DNA from: Citrobacter sp. Cu233
Lineage (GTDB): Bacteria > Pseudomonadota > Gammaproteobacteria > Enterobacterales > Enterobacteriaceae
Direction: 5' to 3'
DNA length: 64,000 bases
Assembly: GCF_030332225.1 (NCBI RefSeq)
Contig: NZ_JAOWIF010000042.1
Coordinates: forward strand, 429,903-493,902
Of this stretch, positions 32,534 through 45,633 are shown piece by piece. Both the position numbers and the translations under genes were made by a program. The notes under the pieces were generated by a model. That model did no database searches. It was not told the DNA's origin and saw only the letters and a list, made by a program, of their open reading frames with translations. The stretch's first letter is position 1; the number at the start of each line of letters is the position of its first letter.

Positions 32534-33259
32534 ATGGCTACCAATGCAAAACCCGTCTACAAACGTATTCTGCTTAAGTTAAGTGGCGAAGCTCTGCAAG
32601 GTTCAGAAGGCTTCGGTATTGATGCAAGCATACTTGACCGTATGGCTCAGGAAATCAAAGAGCTGGTCGAGCTGGGAATCCAGGTTGGCGTAGTGATCGG
32701 TGGTGGTAACCTGTTCCGTGGTGCTGGTCTGGCGAAAGCAGGGATGAACCGCGTCGTGGGCGACCACATGGGCATGTTAGCCACCGTAATGAACGGTCTG
32801 GCGATGCGTGACGCACTACACCGCGCCTATGTGAACGCTCGCCTGATGTCCGCAATTCCTCTGAACGGTGTGTGTGATAACTACAGCTGGGCAGAAGCGA
32901 TCAGTCTGCTGCGTAACAACCGCGTGGTTATTTTGTCCGCCGGTACTGGCAACCCGTTCTTCACTACCGACTCCGCAGCTTGCCTGCGCGGTATTGAAAT
33001 TGAAGCCGATGTGGTTCTGAAAGCCACTAAAGTTGATGGTGTGTTTACCGCTGATCCAGCTAAAGATCCAACGGCAACCATGTACGAGCAGCTGACCTAT
33101 GCTGAAGTACTGGATAAAGAACTGAAAGTGATGGATCTGGCTGCGTTCACGCTGGCTCGTGACCACAAATTACCGATTCGTGTCTTTAACATGAACAAAC
33201 CGGGTGCGTTGCGCCGTGTTGTCATGGGTGAAAAAGAAGGCACGTTAATCACGGAATAA
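32534..33259 (+). CDS. pyrH: Uridylate kinase
   Basis: Hexameric UMP kinase of the amino-acid-kinase fold, making UDP for nucleotide and envelope sugar synthesis; allosterically activated by GTP and inhibited by UTP. 241 residues from [21 protein letters not shown]. The glycine-rich [10 protein letters not shown] and the late [14 protein letters not shown] segment ([12 protein letters not shown]) are visible. Essential; it sits between tsf and frr as in other gammaproteobacteria. Confidence 0.98.
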   Translation: MATNAKPVYKRILLKLSGEALQGSEGFGIDASILDRMAQEIKELVELGIQVGVVIGGGNLFRGAGLAKAGMNRVVGDHMGMLATVMNGLAMRDALHRAYVNARLMSAIPLNGVCDNYSWAEAISLLRNNRVVILSAGTGNPFFTTDSAACLRGIEIEADVVLKATKVDGVFTADPAKDPTATMYEQLTYAEVLDKELKVMDLAAFTLARDHKLPIRVFNMNKPGALRRVVMGEKEGTLITE

Positions 33260-33338
33260 TTCCCGTTGCGGCTAAATGCAGGTAATATTCCGCTTTAATG
33301 TCGCGGGATACGTCCCTCAAAATTAATCAAGACTATAC

Positions 33339-33366
33339 TTGTCACACCTTGTGTAGTGGGTATGGT
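33339..33366 (+). promoter_or_regulatory. Possible frr promoter
   Basis: TTGTCA (33339-33344), 16-base spacer, TATGGT (33361-33366), 32 bases before the frr start. Confidence 0.45.
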
Positions 33367-33398
33367 CTGACTGAAACCAGCTTTCAAGGATTCGTAAC

Positions 33399-33956
33399 GT
33401 GATCAACGATATCAGAAAAGATGCTGAAGTACGCATGGACAAATGCGTCGAAGCATTCAAAAATCAAATCAGCAAAATTCGCACGGGTCGTGCTTCTCCC
33501 AGCCTGCTGGATGGCATTATCGTGGAATATTACGGCACGCCGACTCCGCTACGCCAGCTGGCAAGCGTAACGGTTGAAGATTCCCGTACCCTGAAAATCA
33601 ACGTGTTTGACCGCTCTATGGGGCCGGCTGTTGAGAAAGCGATTATGGCTTCCGACCTCGGTCTGAACCCAAGCTCAGCGGGCTCTGACATCCGCGTTCC
33701 GCTGCCTCCGCTGACCGAAGAGCGTCGTAAAGATCTGACCAAGATCGTACGTGGTGAAGCTGAAGGCGCGCGTGTTGCTGTGCGTAACGTACGCCGTGAT
33801 GCCAACGACAAAGTGAAAGCGCTGTTGAAAGATAAAGAGATCAGCGAAGATGACGATCGCCGTTCTCAGGACGACGTACAGAAACTGACCGATGCTGCAA
33901 TCAAGAAAGTGGATGCGGCGCTGGCAGAGAAAGAAGCGGAACTGATGCAGTTCTGA
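33399..33956 (+). CDS. frr: Ribosome recycling factor
   Basis: With EF-G it splits post-termination ribosomes. 185 residues; the start is GTG at 33399 (reads [16 protein letters not shown]). The tRNA-mimic helices are rich in Arg and Glu, and [14 protein letters not shown] is the family's signature near the N-terminus. ORF ends with a strong terminator. Confidence 0.98.
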   Translation: MINDIRKDAEVRMDKCVEAFKNQISKIRTGRASPSLLDGIIVEYYGTPTPLRQLASVTVEDSRTLKINVFDRSMGPAVEKAIMASDLGLNPSSAGSDIRVPLPPLTEERRKDLTKIVRGEAEGARVAVRNVRRDANDKVKALLKDKEISEDDDRRSQDDVQKLTDAAIKKVDAALAEKEAELMQF

Positions 33957-33971
33957 TTCGCCTGTACGCTA

Positions 33972-34024
33972 AAAACGCCGCTTAGAAGGCCTGAGAAGGC
34001 TGGATGGCGGCGTTTTGCTTTTTT
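33972..34024 (+). terminator. frr terminator
   Basis: Outer stem AAAACGCCGC/GCGGCGTTTT (33972-33981 with 34007-34016), a long internal arm containing a smaller GGCCT/AGGCT pairing, then a T6 run. Confidence 0.9.
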
Positions 34025-34052
34025 ATCCTGTCTCAATTCTTCTGGATGTCTC

Positions 34053-35249
34053 ATGAAGCAATTAACCATCCTGGGCTCAACCGGCTCTATTGGTTGCAGT
34101 ACGCTCGATGTAGTACGCCATAACCCGGATAAATTTCGTGTTGCTGCGTTGGTAGCGGGTAAAAATGTCGCCCGTATGGTGGAGCAATGTCTGGAGTTTT
34201 CCCCCCGCTACGCGGTGATGGATGATGAAAAAAGTGCAGCGCTGGTGAAATCTGCATTGCGGGATCATGGAAGTCGCACCGAGGTGATGTGCGGGCAGCA
34301 GGCTGCCTGTGATATGGCTGCGTTGGATGATGTCGATCAGGTCATGGCGGCAATAGTCGGTGCGGCAGGGTTGTTGCCAACACTTGCGGCAATCCGCGCG
34401 GGCAAAAACATTTTGCTGGCGAATAAAGAGTCTCTGGTAACCTGCGGGCGTCTGTTTATGGACGACGTGAAACGGCATAAAGCGCGGCTTTTGCCGGTAG
34501 ATAGCGAACATAACGCGATTTTTCAGAGTTTACCGCAACCTGTCCAACACAATCTGGGATACGCTGACCTTGAGCAAAACGGCGTTGTGTCTGTTCTGCT
34601 TACCGGGTCTGGTGGCCCTTTCCGTGAAACGCCATTGCACGATCTGGCTCTAATGACTCCCGATCAGGCATGCCGCCATCCGAATTGGTCGATGGGACGA
34701 AAAATCTCTGTCGACTCCGCCACCATGATGAATAAAGGCCTGGAATACATTGAGGCGCGTTGGTTATTTAATGCCAGTGCAAGTCAGATGGAAGTGTTGA
34801 TCCATCCACAGTCGGTTATTCATTCGATGGTCCGTTATCAGGATGGTAGCGTCCTGGCCCAGTTGGGTGAGCCTGATATGCGCACACCTATCGCCCATAC
34901 GATGGCATGGCCGGAACGTGTGAGCTCTGGCGTTAAGCCTGTCGATTTTTGCAAACTCAGTGCATTGACGTTTTCCGCACCTGATTATCAGCGTTATCCG
35001 TGCCTGAAACTTGCGATGGACGCGTTTGAGCAAGGGCAAGCGGCGACAACGGCGCTGAACGCCGCGAATGAAATTACCGTTGCCGCATTTTTGGCGCAGC
35101 AAATTCGATTTACCGATATCGCCGATCTCAATTTATCCGTACTGGATAAGATGGATTTGCAGGAACCGCAGAGCGTTGATGATGTGCTGAGGGTCGATGC
35201 CATCGCCAGAGATGTCGCGACAAAACAAGTGACACGACTCTCAAGCTGA
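34053..35249 (+). CDS. dxr: 1-deoxy-D-xylulose 5-phosphate reductoisomerase
   Basis: Second step of the MEP isoprenoid pathway: NADPH-dependent conversion of DXP to MEP. 398 residues. The Rossmann motif GSTGSIG is at 8-14; [10 protein letters not shown] carries metal ligands, and [11 protein letters not shown] and [10 protein letters not shown] are conserved active-site segments. The isoprenoid product supplies UppS, encoded next. The carrier ErpA in this window matures the later [4Fe-4S] enzymes of the same pathway. Confidence 0.98.
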   Translation: MKQLTILGSTGSIGCSTLDVVRHNPDKFRVAALVAGKNVARMVEQCLEFSPRYAVMDDEKSAALVKSALRDHGSRTEVMCGQQAACDMAALDDVDQVMAAIVGAAGLLPTLAAIRAGKNILLANKESLVTCGRLFMDDVKRHKARLLPVDSEHNAIFQSLPQPVQHNLGYADLEQNGVVSVLLTGSGGPFRETPLHDLALMTPDQACRHPNWSMGRKISVDSATMMNKGLEYIEARWLFNASASQMEVLIHPQSVIHSMVRYQDGSVLAQLGEPDMRTPIAHTMAWPERVSSGVKPVDFCKLSALTFSAPDYQRYPCLKLAMDAFEQGQAATTALNAANEITVAAFLAQQIRFTDIADLNLSVLDKMDLQEPQSVDDVLRVDAIARDVATKQVTRLSS

Positions 35250-35279
35250 TGATAATCCCTCTGTGGGGGATCGTGCTAT

Positions 35280-35308
35280 TTGTTAGCGTTGGGCTTCAGT
35301 GATATAGT
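35280..35308 (+). promoter_or_regulatory. Predicted promoter upstream of uppS
   Basis: TTGTTA (35280-35285), exactly 17 bases, TATAGT (35303-35308), then a GC-rich discriminator CTGCGCC. Start expected near 35315. It would drive the envelope cluster and/or a short RNA. Confidence 0.7.
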
Positions 35309-35314
35309 CTGCGC

Positions 35315-35377
35315 CACCTGATCGCAGGTATTTGCTTTTTTTCGATCGGGTAAGCCGTGGTTTGACACGGCTTTTTT
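35315..35377 (+). ncRNA. Candidate leader attenuator or small RNA in front of uppS
   Basis: From the predicted start, about 63 bases hold: a small hairpin ACCTG-ATCG-CAGGT (35316-35329); a competing longer pairing CCTGATCG/CGATCGGG (35317-35324 with 35343-35350, one G-U); a T7 tract; and then a clear intrinsic terminator AAGCCGTG/CACGGCTT (35352-35373) with T6. A terminator so close after a good promoter, and before uppS at 35437, points to attenuation or a discrete small RNA. Inference only; the terminator could alternatively serve dxr. Confidence 0.5.
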
Positions 35378-35436
35378 GTGGATAGGCTTCAGTATTCCTG
35401 AGTACCGTAAATCCTTTCAGGGACTAAAAACGCGTT

Positions 35437-36195
35437 ATGTTGTCTGCAACTAAACCATTAAGCGAAAATTTGCCAGCACATGGTTGTCGCCATGTCGCAA
35501 TTATCATGGATGGCAATGGCCGCTGGGCGAAAAAGCAAGGGAAGATCCGCGCCTTTGGGCACAAGGCCGGAGCAAAATCCGTCCGCCGGGCTGTCTCTTT
35601 TGCTGCCAATAACGGTATTGATGCGTTAACGCTGTATGCCTTTAGCAGTGAGAACTGGAACCGACCAGCGCAGGAAGTCAGCGCGTTAATGGAGTTGTTT
35701 GTGTGGGCACTTGATAGCGAAGTGAAAAACCTGCACCGCCATAACGTGCGCCTGCGTATTATTGGGGATATCAGTCGATTTAACACTCGTTTGCAAGAAC
35801 GGATTCGCAAGTCGGAAGCGCTTACCGCCCAGAATACCGGGCTAACGCTGAATATTGCCGCGAATTACGGTGGACGGTGGGATATTGTCCAGGGCGTCAG
35901 GCAACTGGCACAACAGGTGCAGGAAGGTCTGTTGCGTCCGGAGCAAATTGATGAAGAGATGCTTGGCCAGCAAGTTTGTATGCATGAGCTGGCTCCTGTG
36001 GATTTAGTGATAAGGACTGGGGGAGAGCATCGAATTAGTAATTTTTTGTTGTGGCAAATTGCCTACGCCGAACTTTACTTTACGGATGTTCTCTGGCCCG
36101 ATTTCGATGAACAAGACTTTGAAGGTGCGCTACATGCCTTTGCTAATCGTGAGCGTCGTTTCGGCGGCACCGAGCCCGGTGATGAAAAAGCCTGA
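35437..36195 (+). CDS. uppS: Undecaprenyl diphosphate synthase
   Basis: cis-Prenyltransferase making the C55 carrier lipid for peptidoglycan, O antigen and other glycans. 252 residues. Catalytic aspartate D25 in [24 protein letters not shown] and the [15 protein letters not shown] segment near the C-terminus are family signatures. Followed by cdsA after 12 bases. Confidence 0.98.
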   Translation: MLSATKPLSENLPAHGCRHVAIIMDGNGRWAKKQGKIRAFGHKAGAKSVRRAVSFAANNGIDALTLYAFSSENWNRPAQEVSALMELFVWALDSEVKNLHRHNVRLRIIGDISRFNTRLQERIRKSEALTAQNTGLTLNIAANYGGRWDIVQGVRQLAQQVQEGLLRPEQIDEEMLGQQVCMHELAPVDLVIRTGGEHRISNFLLWQIAYAELYFTDVLWPDFDEQDFEGALHAFANRERRFGGTEPGDEKA

Positions 36196-36207
36196 TGGGG
36201 GTCGCTT

Positions 36208-37065
36208 TTGCTGAAGTATCGCCTGATTTCTGCTTTTGTTTTAATACCCGTTGTCATCGCGGCGTTGTTTTTGTTGCCGCCGGTGGGGTTCGCCATTGTT
36301 ACGCTGGTCGTCTGTATGCTGGCCGCCTGGGAATGGGGACAGTTAAGCGGTTTTGCCACTCGTACACAGCGAGTCTGGTTGGCGGTTTTGTGTGGGCTAT
36401 TGCTGGCACTGATGCTGTTTTTGCTGCCTGAGTATCATCATAATATTCACCAACCGCTGGTTGAGGTGTCGCTTTGGGCGTCGTTGGGCTGGTGGGCTGT
36501 GGCGCTATTACTGGTGCTGTTTTACCCTGGTTCGGCCTCGGTCTGGCGTAATTCCAAAACATTACGCATAATTTTCGGCGTGTTAACCATTGTTCCTTTC
36601 TTTTGGGGAATGCTGGCGCTACGTGCCTGGCACTATGATGAGAATCATTATAGTGGCGCGCTATGGCTGCTCTATGTCATGATCCTCGTTTGGGGAGCGG
36701 ATTCAGGTGCGTATATGTTTGGTAAGCTGTTTGGTAAACATAAACTGGCGCCGAAGGTTTCTCCTGGTAAAACCTGGCAGGGTTTTATTGGCGGACTTGC
36801 CACTGCAGCTGTAATCTCGTGGGGTTATGGTATGTGGGCGAATCTTGAAGTTGCGCCTGTCACCTTGCTCATTTGCTCCATCGTTGCAGCCCTGGCCTCT
36901 GTGCTGGGTGACCTGACCGAGAGTATGTTTAAGCGTGAAGCAGGTATTAAGGACAGTGGTCACTTAATACCAGGACACGGTGGTATTCTGGATCGTATTG
37001 ACAGCCTGACGGCTGCGGTGCCGGTCTTTGCTTGCCTGTTGTTACTGGTATTCAGGACGCTCTAA
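36208..37065 (+). CDS. cdsA: Phosphatidate cytidylyltransferase
   Basis: Makes CDP-diacylglycerol from phosphatidate and CTP at the inner membrane, the precursor of all phospholipids. 285 residues with about eight hydrophobic segments. The start is TTG at 36208 ([14 protein letters not shown]), after a GGGG tract. Family signature seen as [14 protein letters not shown] and the C-terminal [11 protein letters not shown]...[11 protein letters not shown]. It is the second gene of the uppS-led run. Confidence 0.97.
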   Translation: MLKYRLISAFVLIPVVIAALFLLPPVGFAIVTLVVCMLAAWEWGQLSGFATRTQRVWLAVLCGLLLALMLFLLPEYHHNIHQPLVEVSLWASLGWWAVALLLVLFYPGSASVWRNSKTLRIIFGVLTIVPFFWGMLALRAWHYDENHYSGALWLLYVMILVWGADSGAYMFGKLFGKHKLAPKVSPGKTWQGFIGGLATAAVISWGYGMWANLEVAPVTLLICSIVAALASVLGDLTESMFKREAGIKDSGHLIPGHGGILDRIDSLTAAVPVFACLLLLVFRTL

Positions 37066-37076
37066 CGGATGGTCTT

Positions 37077-38429
37077 ATGCTGAGTATTCTCTGGAATCTG
37101 GCTGCATTCATCGTTGCACTTGGTGTACTTATCACCGTGCATGAATTTGGTCATTTCTGGGTTGCACGGCGCTGCGGAGTCCGCGTCGAGCGCTTTTCCA
37201 TTGGCTTTGGAAAAGCGCTTTGGCGCCGTACCGATAAACAGGGTACGGAATACGTTATCGCCTTAATCCCCCTCGGCGGTTACGTCAAAATGCTGGATGA
37301 GCGCGCTGAACCAGTTGTACCGGAGCTGCGCCACTACGCTTTCAACAATAAAACAGTTGGCCAGCGCGCGGCCATTATTGCTGCAGGCCCGATTGCAAAT
37401 TTCCTCTTCGCTATTTTTGCCTACTGGCTGGTCTTTATCATCGGTGTCCCTGGCGTTCGTCCGGTTGTTGGTGAAATAACACCCAACTCGATTGCTGCCC
37501 AGGCGCAAATTCAGCCTGGTACGGAACTAAAAGCGGTTGATGGTATCGAAACCCCTGATTGGGATACCGTCCGATTGCAGCTGGTATCCAAAATTGGTGA
37601 TGAGCATACGACCATCAGCGTGGCGCAGTTTGGTAGTAACCAGCGACAGGACAAAACGCTGGATTTACGCCATTGGGCATTTGAGCCAGACAAAGAGGAT
37701 CCCGTCTCGAGTTTGGGCATTCGTCCGCGTGGTCCGCAGATTGAACCGGTGCTGTCAGAAGTGCAGGTTAACTCCGCGGCAAGTAAGGCGGGTTTGCAAG
37801 CTGGCGACAGGATCGTTAAAGTCAATGGTCAGCCGCTGACGCAATGGATGACGTTCGTGACGTTGGTGCGCGATAATCCTGATAAGCCGCTAGCGTTAGA
37901 AATTGAAAGGCAAGGGAATTCCTTGTCTTTGACGTTAACCCCGGATTCAAAACCGGGTAACGGAAAGGCCGAAGGTTTTGCGGGCGTTGTGCCTAAAATT
38001 ATCCCTCTGCCTGATGAGTATAAGACAGTACGCCAGTATGGGCCATTCAGCGCCATCCTCGAAGCCTCGGATAAAACGTGGCAGTTGATGAAGCTAACGG
38101 TCAGTATGCTGGGAAAATTGATTACCGGTGATGTAAAACTGAACAACCTCAGTGGGCCGATTTCTATCGCCCAGGGGGCTGGGATGTCAGCGGAGTTCGG
38201 GGTTATTTATTACCTGATGTTCCTTGCGCTTATCAGCGTGAACTTAGGGATAATTAACCTGTTTCCGTTGCCCGTTCTTGACGGGGGGCATCTGCTGTTC
38301 CTGGCGATTGAAAAGCTGAAGGGCGGTCCGGTATCCGAGCGGGTTCAAGACTTTAGTTATCGCATTGGCTCGATCTTGCTGGTGTTGTTAATGGGGCTTG
38401 CACTTTTCAATGATTTCTCTCGGTTGTAA
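37077..38429 (+). CDS. rseP: Site-2 intramembrane zinc metalloprotease RseP
   Basis: Cleaves the anti-sigma factor RseA within the membrane to release sigma-E, and also trims signal-peptide remnants. 450 residues from [11 protein letters not shown]; a 15-codon upstream reading overlapping the cdsA end is rejected. Zinc motif HEFGH (residues 22-26), third ligand in [11 protein letters not shown] near 402, and two periplasmic PDZ domains between about 115 and 310. It sits beside bamA, whose product's misfolding triggers the same pathway; the sigma-E target degP is also in this window. Confidence 0.97.
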   Translation: MLSILWNLAAFIVALGVLITVHEFGHFWVARRCGVRVERFSIGFGKALWRRTDKQGTEYVIALIPLGGYVKMLDERAEPVVPELRHYAFNNKTVGQRAAIIAAGPIANFLFAIFAYWLVFIIGVPGVRPVVGEITPNSIAAQAQIQPGTELKAVDGIETPDWDTVRLQLVSKIGDEHTTISVAQFGSNQRQDKTLDLRHWAFEPDKEDPVSSLGIRPRGPQIEPVLSEVQVNSAASKAGLQAGDRIVKVNGQPLTQWMTFVTLVRDNPDKPLALEIERQGNSLSLTLTPDSKPGNGKAEGFAGVVPKIIPLPDEYKTVRQYGPFSAILEASDKTWQLMKLTVSMLGKLITGDVKLNNLSGPISIAQGAGMSAEFGVIYYLMFLALISVNLGIINLFPLPVLDGGHLLFLAIEKLKGGPVSERVQDFSYRIGSILLVLLMGLALFNDFSRL

Positions 38430-38440
38430 GAGAGTGTTAG

Positions 38441-40879
<2,439 letters not shown>

Positions 40880-40923
40880 TTGTTCTTCGCAAAGGAATGT
40901 AGTGGTAGTGTAGCGATGACTTT

Positions 40924-40978
40924 AGGCGATCCTGCATGGGATCGCCTGGCCACGCAAAGAACTGCACCTTCGGGTGCA
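40924..40978 (+). other. Two hairpins between bamA and skp
   Basis: AGGCGATCC/GGATCGCCT (40924-40932 with 40939-40947), then TGCACC/GGTGCA closed by a TTCG tetraloop (40963-40978). Neither is followed by a T-run, so they look like mRNA structural or processing elements rather than terminators. Confidence 0.7.
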
Positions 40979-41001
40979 AATGGGATGGTAAGGAGTTAAT
41001 T

Positions 41002-41487
41002 GTGAAAAAGTGGTTATTAGCTGCAGGTCTCGGTTTAGCGATGGCAACGTCCGCACAGGCTGCTGACAAAATTGCAATCGTCAACATGGGTAGCCTGTTC
41101 CAACAGGTTGCGCAGAAGACTGGTGTTTCTACTACTCTGGAAAATGAGTTCAAAGGCCGTGCCAGCGAACTGCAGCGTATGGAATCCGACCTGCAATCTA
41201 AAATGCAGCGTCTGCAATCAATGAAAGCAGGCAGCGACCGTACCAAGCTGGAAAAAGACGTAATGGCTCAGCGCCAGACTTTCTCTCAGAAAGCGCAGGC
41301 TTTCGAGCAGGATCGTCAACGTCGTTCTAACGAGGAACGCGGCAAGCTGGTTAATCGTATCCAGACTGCTGTGAAATCTGTTGCGAGCAGCCAGAGTATC
41401 GATCTGGTTGTTGACGCGAACACCGTTGCATACAACAGCAGCGATGTAAAAGACATCACCGCTGACGTACTGAAACAGGTTAAATAA
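41002..41487 (+). CDS. skp: Periplasmic chaperone Skp
   Basis: Trimeric jellyfish-shaped chaperone that carries unfolded outer-membrane proteins to the Bam machinery. 161 residues; start GTG at 41002 six bases after AAGGAG. Signal peptide 1-20 (SAQA-ADK); the rest is mostly long amphipathic helices ([16 protein letters not shown]...). Three bases before lpxD. Confidence 0.97.
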   Translation: MKKWLLAAGLGLAMATSAQAADKIAIVNMGSLFQQVAQKTGVSTTLENEFKGRASELQRMESDLQSKMQRLQSMKAGSDRTKLEKDVMAQRQTFSQKAQAFEQDRQRRSNEERGKLVNRIQTAVKSVASSQSIDLVVDANTVAYNSSDVKDITADVLKQVK

Positions 41488-41490
41488 GTA

Positions 41491-42516
41491 ATGCCTTCAA
41501 TTCGACTGGCTGATTTAGCAGAGCAGTTGGATGCAGAATTACACGGTGATGGCGATATCGTCATCACCGGCGTAGCGTCCATGCAATCTGCGCAAACTGG
41601 CAATATCACGTTCATGGTGAATCCAAAGTACCGTGAGCACCTGAGTGCATGCCAGGCTTCTGCCGTTGTGATGACGCAGGACGATCTTCCGTTTGCTAAG
41701 AGTGCGGCGTTGGTAGTGAAGAATCCCTACCTGACCTATGCACGAATGGCACAAATTTTAGATACCACGCCTCAGCCTGCGCAAAATATTGCACCCAGTG
41801 CAGCGATCGATGCAACGGCGAAGTTGGGTAACAATGTTTCTGTGGGCGCGAATGCGGTCATTGAGTCTGGCGTAGAACTGGGCGATAACGTGGTTATCGG
41901 CGCGGGTTGCTTCGTTGGAAAAAACACAAAAATCGGCGCAGGTTCACGCTTGTGGGCAAATGTGACGATTTACCACGACATTCAGATTGGTGAAAATTGC
42001 CTGATCCAGTCCAGCACTGTTGTCGGATCCGACGGATTTGGTTACGCGAACGATCGCGGTAACTGGGTGAAGATCCCACAGCTGGGTCGCGTGATTATTG
42101 GCGATCGTGTTGAGATTGGCGCATGTACCACGATTGACCGTGGTGCGCTGGACGATACCGTGATCGGTAATGGTGTTATCATTGATAACCAGTGCCAGAT
42201 TGCGCATAACGTCGTGATTGGCGACAATACGGCTGTAGCCGGTGGCGTCATTATGGCGGGTAGCCTGAAGATTGGCCGTTACTGTATGATTGGCGGCGCC
42301 AGCGTGATTAATGGGCATATGGAAATATGCGATAAAGTCACGGTAACTGGCATGGGTATGGTGATGCGTCCTATCACAGAACCTGGCGTCTACTCCTCAG
42401 GCATTCCGCTACAACCCAACAAGGTATGGCGTAAAACAGCTGCACTGGTGATGAACATTGATGATATGAGCAAGCGCCTCAAAGCGATTGAGCGCAAGGT
42501 TAATCAACAAGACTAA
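41491..42516 (+). CDS. lpxD: UDP-3-O-(3-hydroxymyristoyl)glucosamine N-acyltransferase
   Basis: Third step of lipid A synthesis, N-acylating UDP-3-O-acyl-glucosamine from acyl-ACP. 341 residues: N-terminal uridine-binding domain, then hexapeptide beta-helix repeats ([35 protein letters not shown]) with the catalytic-type histidine in IAHNVVIG, and a C-terminal helix ([12 protein letters not shown]). Confidence 0.98.
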   Translation: MPSIRLADLAEQLDAELHGDGDIVITGVASMQSAQTGNITFMVNPKYREHLSACQASAVVMTQDDLPFAKSAALVVKNPYLTYARMAQILDTTPQPAQNIAPSAAIDATAKLGNNVSVGANAVIESGVELGDNVVIGAGCFVGKNTKIGAGSRLWANVTIYHDIQIGENCLIQSSTVVGSDGFGYANDRGNWVKIPQLGRVIIGDRVEIGACTTIDRGALDDTVIGNGVIIDNQCQIAHNVVIGDNTAVAGGVIMAGSLKIGRYCMIGGASVINGHMEICDKVTVTGMGMVMRPITEPGVYSSGIPLQPNKVWRKTAALVMNIDDMSKRLKAIERKVNQQD

Positions 42517-42543
42517 AACATCGTTTTACGCATGTCTGACTTT

Positions 42544-42579
42544 ACGGCCTGTCACATTCCTGGGATTGCGGCAGGCCGT
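42544..42579 (+). other. Inverted repeat between lpxD and fabZ
   Basis: ACGGCCTG (42544-42551) pairs with CAGGCCGT (42572-42579) across a 20-base loop. Only a broken T-rich stretch follows, so termination would be partial at most. Confidence 0.6.
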
Positions 42580-42620
42580 GTTATTATTGCCTTTTAGTAT
42601 ATTTAGACAGGAAGAGTATT

Positions 42621-43076
42621 TTGACTACTAACACTCATACTCTGCATATTGAAGAGATTTTAGAACTTCTGCCGCACCGTTTTCCGTTTTTACTGGTAGA
42701 TCGCGTGCTGGATTTTGAAGAAGGCCGTTTTCTGCGCGCAGTGAAAAATGTATCCGTTAACGAGCCTTTCTTTCAGGGCCACTTCCCGGGTAAACCGATT
42801 TTTCCTGGCGTGTTGATTCTGGAAGCGATGGCGCAGGCCACGGGTATTCTGGCGTTTAAAAGCGTAGGAAAACTGGAACCAGGCGAACTGTATTATTTCG
42901 CAGGTATTGATGAAGCACGCTTTAAGCGTCCTGTCGTGCCAGGCGATCAGATGATCATGGAAGTGACTTTCGAGAAAACGCGCCGCGGCCTGACCCGTTT
43001 CAAAGGGGTTGCGCTGGTCGACGGTAAAGTTGTGTGCGAAGCAACGATGATGTGTGCCCGTAGCCGGGAGGCCTGA
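42621..43076 (+). CDS. fabZ: 3-hydroxyacyl-ACP dehydratase FabZ
   Basis: Dehydrates 3-hydroxyacyl-ACP in fatty acid elongation; it competes with LpxA/LpxD for 3-hydroxymyristoyl-ACP, so its position between their genes is functional. 151 residues; start TTG at 42621 after AGGAAGAG. Catalytic H54 in [11 protein letters not shown] and E68 in LILEAMAQA are intact (hot-dog fold). Confidence 0.98.
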   Translation: MTTNTHTLHIEEILELLPHRFPFLLVDRVLDFEEGRFLRAVKNVSVNEPFFQGHFPGKPIFPGVLILEAMAQATGILAFKSVGKLEPGELYYFAGIDEARFKRPVVPGDQMIMEVTFEKTRRGLTRFKGVALVDGKVVCEATMMCARSREA

Positions 43077-43079
43077 TAC

Positions 43080-43868
43080 GTGATTGATAAATCCGCCTTT
43101 ATTCACCCAACAGCCATTGTCGAAGACGGCGCCAGCATTGGCGCTAATGCTCACATTGGCCCATTTTGTATTGTTGGACCCCATGTTGAAATTGGTGAGG
43201 GTACCGTACTGAAGTCTCACGTTGTCGTGAATGGCCATACAAAAATTGGTCGCGATAACGAGATTTATCAGTTTGCCTCCATTGGTGAAGTGAACCAGGA
43301 CCTGAAATATGCTGGTGAACCGACCCGTGTGGAAATTGGCGATCGCAACCGCATTCGCGAAAGCGTCACCATTCATCGTGGCACAGTGCAGGGCGGTGGG
43401 TTGACGAAGGTGGGTAGCGATAACTTACTGATGATTAACGCACACGTTGCGCATGATTGTACGGTAGGTAACCGCTGCATTCTGGCGAATAACGCGACAC
43501 TTGCCGGACATGTTTCACTTGATGATTTTGTTATCATCGGCGGCATGACCGCGGTGCATCAGTTCTGCATTATTGGTGCACACGTGATGGTTGGTGGCTG
43601 CTCTGGCGTAGCCCAGGACGTCCCGCCATACGTTATCGCCCAGGGCAACCACGCGACGCCATTTGGCGTTAACATCGAAGGTCTGAAACGCCGCGGATTC
43701 ACCCGTGAAGCTATTACCGCGATCCGCAACGCCTATAAAGCGCTGTACCGCAGCGGTAAAACGCTTGAGGAAGTGAAACCGGAAATCGCCGAACTGGCGA
43801 AGCAGTACCCCGATGTTCAGGCTTTTAGTGACTTCTTTGAACGCTCAACGCGTGGTCTGATTCGTTAA
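43080..43868 (+). CDS. lpxA: UDP-N-acetylglucosamine acyltransferase
   Basis: First step of lipid A synthesis. 262 residues with GTG start at 43080, three bases after the fabZ stop. Hexapeptide repeats form the left-handed helix; H122 and the general base H125 lie in NAHVAHDC. Its stop overlaps the lpxB start by one base. Confidence 0.98.
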   Translation: MIDKSAFIHPTAIVEDGASIGANAHIGPFCIVGPHVEIGEGTVLKSHVVVNGHTKIGRDNEIYQFASIGEVNQDLKYAGEPTRVEIGDRNRIRESVTIHRGTVQGGGLTKVGSDNLLMINAHVAHDCTVGNRCILANNATLAGHVSLDDFVIIGGMTAVHQFCIIGAHVMVGGCSGVAQDVPPYVIAQGNHATPFGVNIEGLKRRGFTREAITAIRNAYKALYRSGKTLEEVKPEIAELAKQYPDVQAFSDFFERSTRGLIR

Positions 43869-45016
43869 TGACTGAGCAGCGTCCTTTAACGATTGCCCTT
43901 GTCGCCGGAGAAACCTCCGGCGATATTCTTGGTGCCGGTTTAATTCGTGCGCTCAAGGCTCGTGTTCCCAATGCGCGTTTTGTTGGCGTTGCGGGTCCAT
44001 TGATGCAGGCGGAAGGCTGTGAAGCCTGGTACGAAATGGAAGAACTGGCAGTAATGGGCATTGTAGAAGTGCTCGGGCGCCTGCGTCGTTTACTGCATAT
44101 CCGTGCCGATCTCACTCGCCGATTCACCGACCTTAAGCCGGATGTTTTCGTCGGGATTGATGCGCCTGATTTCAACATTACCCTTGAAGGTAACCTGAAA
44201 TCGCAGGGTATTAAAACCATTCATTATGTCAGCCCCTCTGTATGGGCGTGGCGACAGAAACGCGTTTTCAAAATAGGCAGATCCACCAATATGGTGCTGG
44301 CCTTTCTGCCTTTCGAAAAAGCGTTTTATGACAAATTTAACGTCCCGTGTCGCTTTATCGGTCACACCATGGCGGACGCCATGCCGCTGGATCCAGATAA
44401 AAACGCGGCGCGTGATGTGTTAGGCATTCCTCATGATGCTCACTGCCTGGCGCTTTTGCCTGGGAGTCGTGGTGCAGAAGTGGAGATGCTCAGCGCCGAT
44501 TTTCTGAAAACGGCGCAGCTATTACGTCAGCATTATCCGGATCTCGAAGTCGTCGTGCCGTTGGTCAATGCCAAACGGCGCGAGCAATTTGAACGTATCA
44601 AGGCTGAGGTTGCCCCGGAACTTTCCGTGCATATGCTCAACGGAATGGGACGTGAAGCAATGGTCGCCAGTGATGCTGCGCTACTGGCCTCTGGCACGGC
44701 TGCACTGGAATGTATGCTGGCAAAATGCCCAATGGTTGTCGGCTATCGAATGAAACCTTTCACTTTCTGGTTGGCAAAACGTCTGGTGAAGACCGATTAC
44801 GTATCGCTGCCTAACCTGCTGGCGGGAAGAGAACTCGTCAAAGAGCTGTTGCAGGATGAATGTAAACCGCAGGCGCTGGCGCAGGCGTTGCTGCCTTTGC
44901 TGGCGAACGGTAAAACCAGCCATGCGATGCACGACACGTTCCGCGAATTGCACCAGCAGATCCGTTGCAATGCGGATGAGCAGGCAGCGGATGCCGTTCT
45001 GGAGTTAGCACAATGA
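43868..45016 (+). CDS. lpxB: Lipid-A-disaccharide synthase
   Basis: GT19 glycosyltransferase that condenses UDP-diacylglucosamine with lipid X. 382 residues beginning [20 protein letters not shown], with the glycine-rich loop and [13 protein letters not shown], a nucleotide-binding region. Overlaps lpxA by one base and rnhB by four. Confidence 0.98.
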   Translation: MTEQRPLTIALVAGETSGDILGAGLIRALKARVPNARFVGVAGPLMQAEGCEAWYEMEELAVMGIVEVLGRLRRLLHIRADLTRRFTDLKPDVFVGIDAPDFNITLEGNLKSQGIKTIHYVSPSVWAWRQKRVFKIGRSTNMVLAFLPFEKAFYDKFNVPCRFIGHTMADAMPLDPDKNAARDVLGIPHDAHCLALLPGSRGAEVEMLSADFLKTAQLLRQHYPDLEVVVPLVNAKRREQFERIKAEVAPELSVHMLNGMGREAMVASDAALLASGTAALECMLAKCPMVVGYRMKPFTFWLAKRLVKTDYVSLPNLLAGRELVKELLQDECKPQALAQALLPLLANGKTSHAMHDTFRELHQQIRCNADEQAADAVLELAQ

Positions 45017-45609
45017 TTGAATTTGTTTATCCACATACGCATTTGGTGGCGGGTGTGGATGAAGTTGGACGTGGTCCATTGGTTGGCGCGGTAGTGACTG
45101 CCGCTGTTATTCTTGATCCGGCACGTCCGATAGTTGGTCTTAACGACTCCAAAAAATTGTCGGAAAAGCGTCGACTGGCGCTTTTTGATGAAATCAAAGA
45201 TAAAGCGTTAAGCTGGGGCCTGGGTCGTGCGGAACCGCATGAAATCGACGAATTGAACATTCTGCACGCCACAATGCTGGCAATGCAGCGTGCGGTTGCA
45301 GGTTTGCATATTGCGCCGGAATACGTCCTGATCGATGGAAACCGCTGCCCGGCCTTACCGATGCCGTCGATGGCGGTGGTGAAAGGTGACAGCCGCGTTG
45401 CGGAAATCAGCGCAGCGTCCATCCTGGCGAAAGTGACGCGCGATGCTGAAATGGCCGAGCTGGATAAGGTTTTCCCGCAGTATGGTTTTGCTCAGCACAA
45501 AGGTTATCCAACCGCTTTTCATCTGGCTGCGCTCGCTGAGCATGGTGCAATTGAGCACCATCGTCGCAGTTTTGCTCCTGTCAAACGCGCACTGGGACTC
45601 ACGTCCTGA
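45013..45609 (+). CDS. rnhB: Ribonuclease HII
   Basis: Removes ribonucleotides misincorporated into DNA by nicking 5' of an RNA-DNA junction. 198 residues. Catalytic acidic residues are seen as D16-E17 ([13 protein letters not shown]), D108 region (LIDGNRCPA) and the [15 protein letters not shown] block. The start ATG lies in an ATGA overlap with lpxB; dnaE follows after 24 bases. Confidence 0.97.
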   Translation: MIEFVYPHTHLVAGVDEVGRGPLVGAVVTAAVILDPARPIVGLNDSKKLSEKRRLALFDEIKDKALSWGLGRAEPHEIDELNILHATMLAMQRAVAGLHIAPEYVLIDGNRCPALPMPSMAVVKGDSRVAEISAASILAKVTRDAEMAELDKVFPQYGFAQHKGYPTAFHLAALAEHGAIEHHRRSFAPVKRALGLTS

Positions 45610-45633
45610 TTCTTGTGTTAAAGGAATCTGAAG

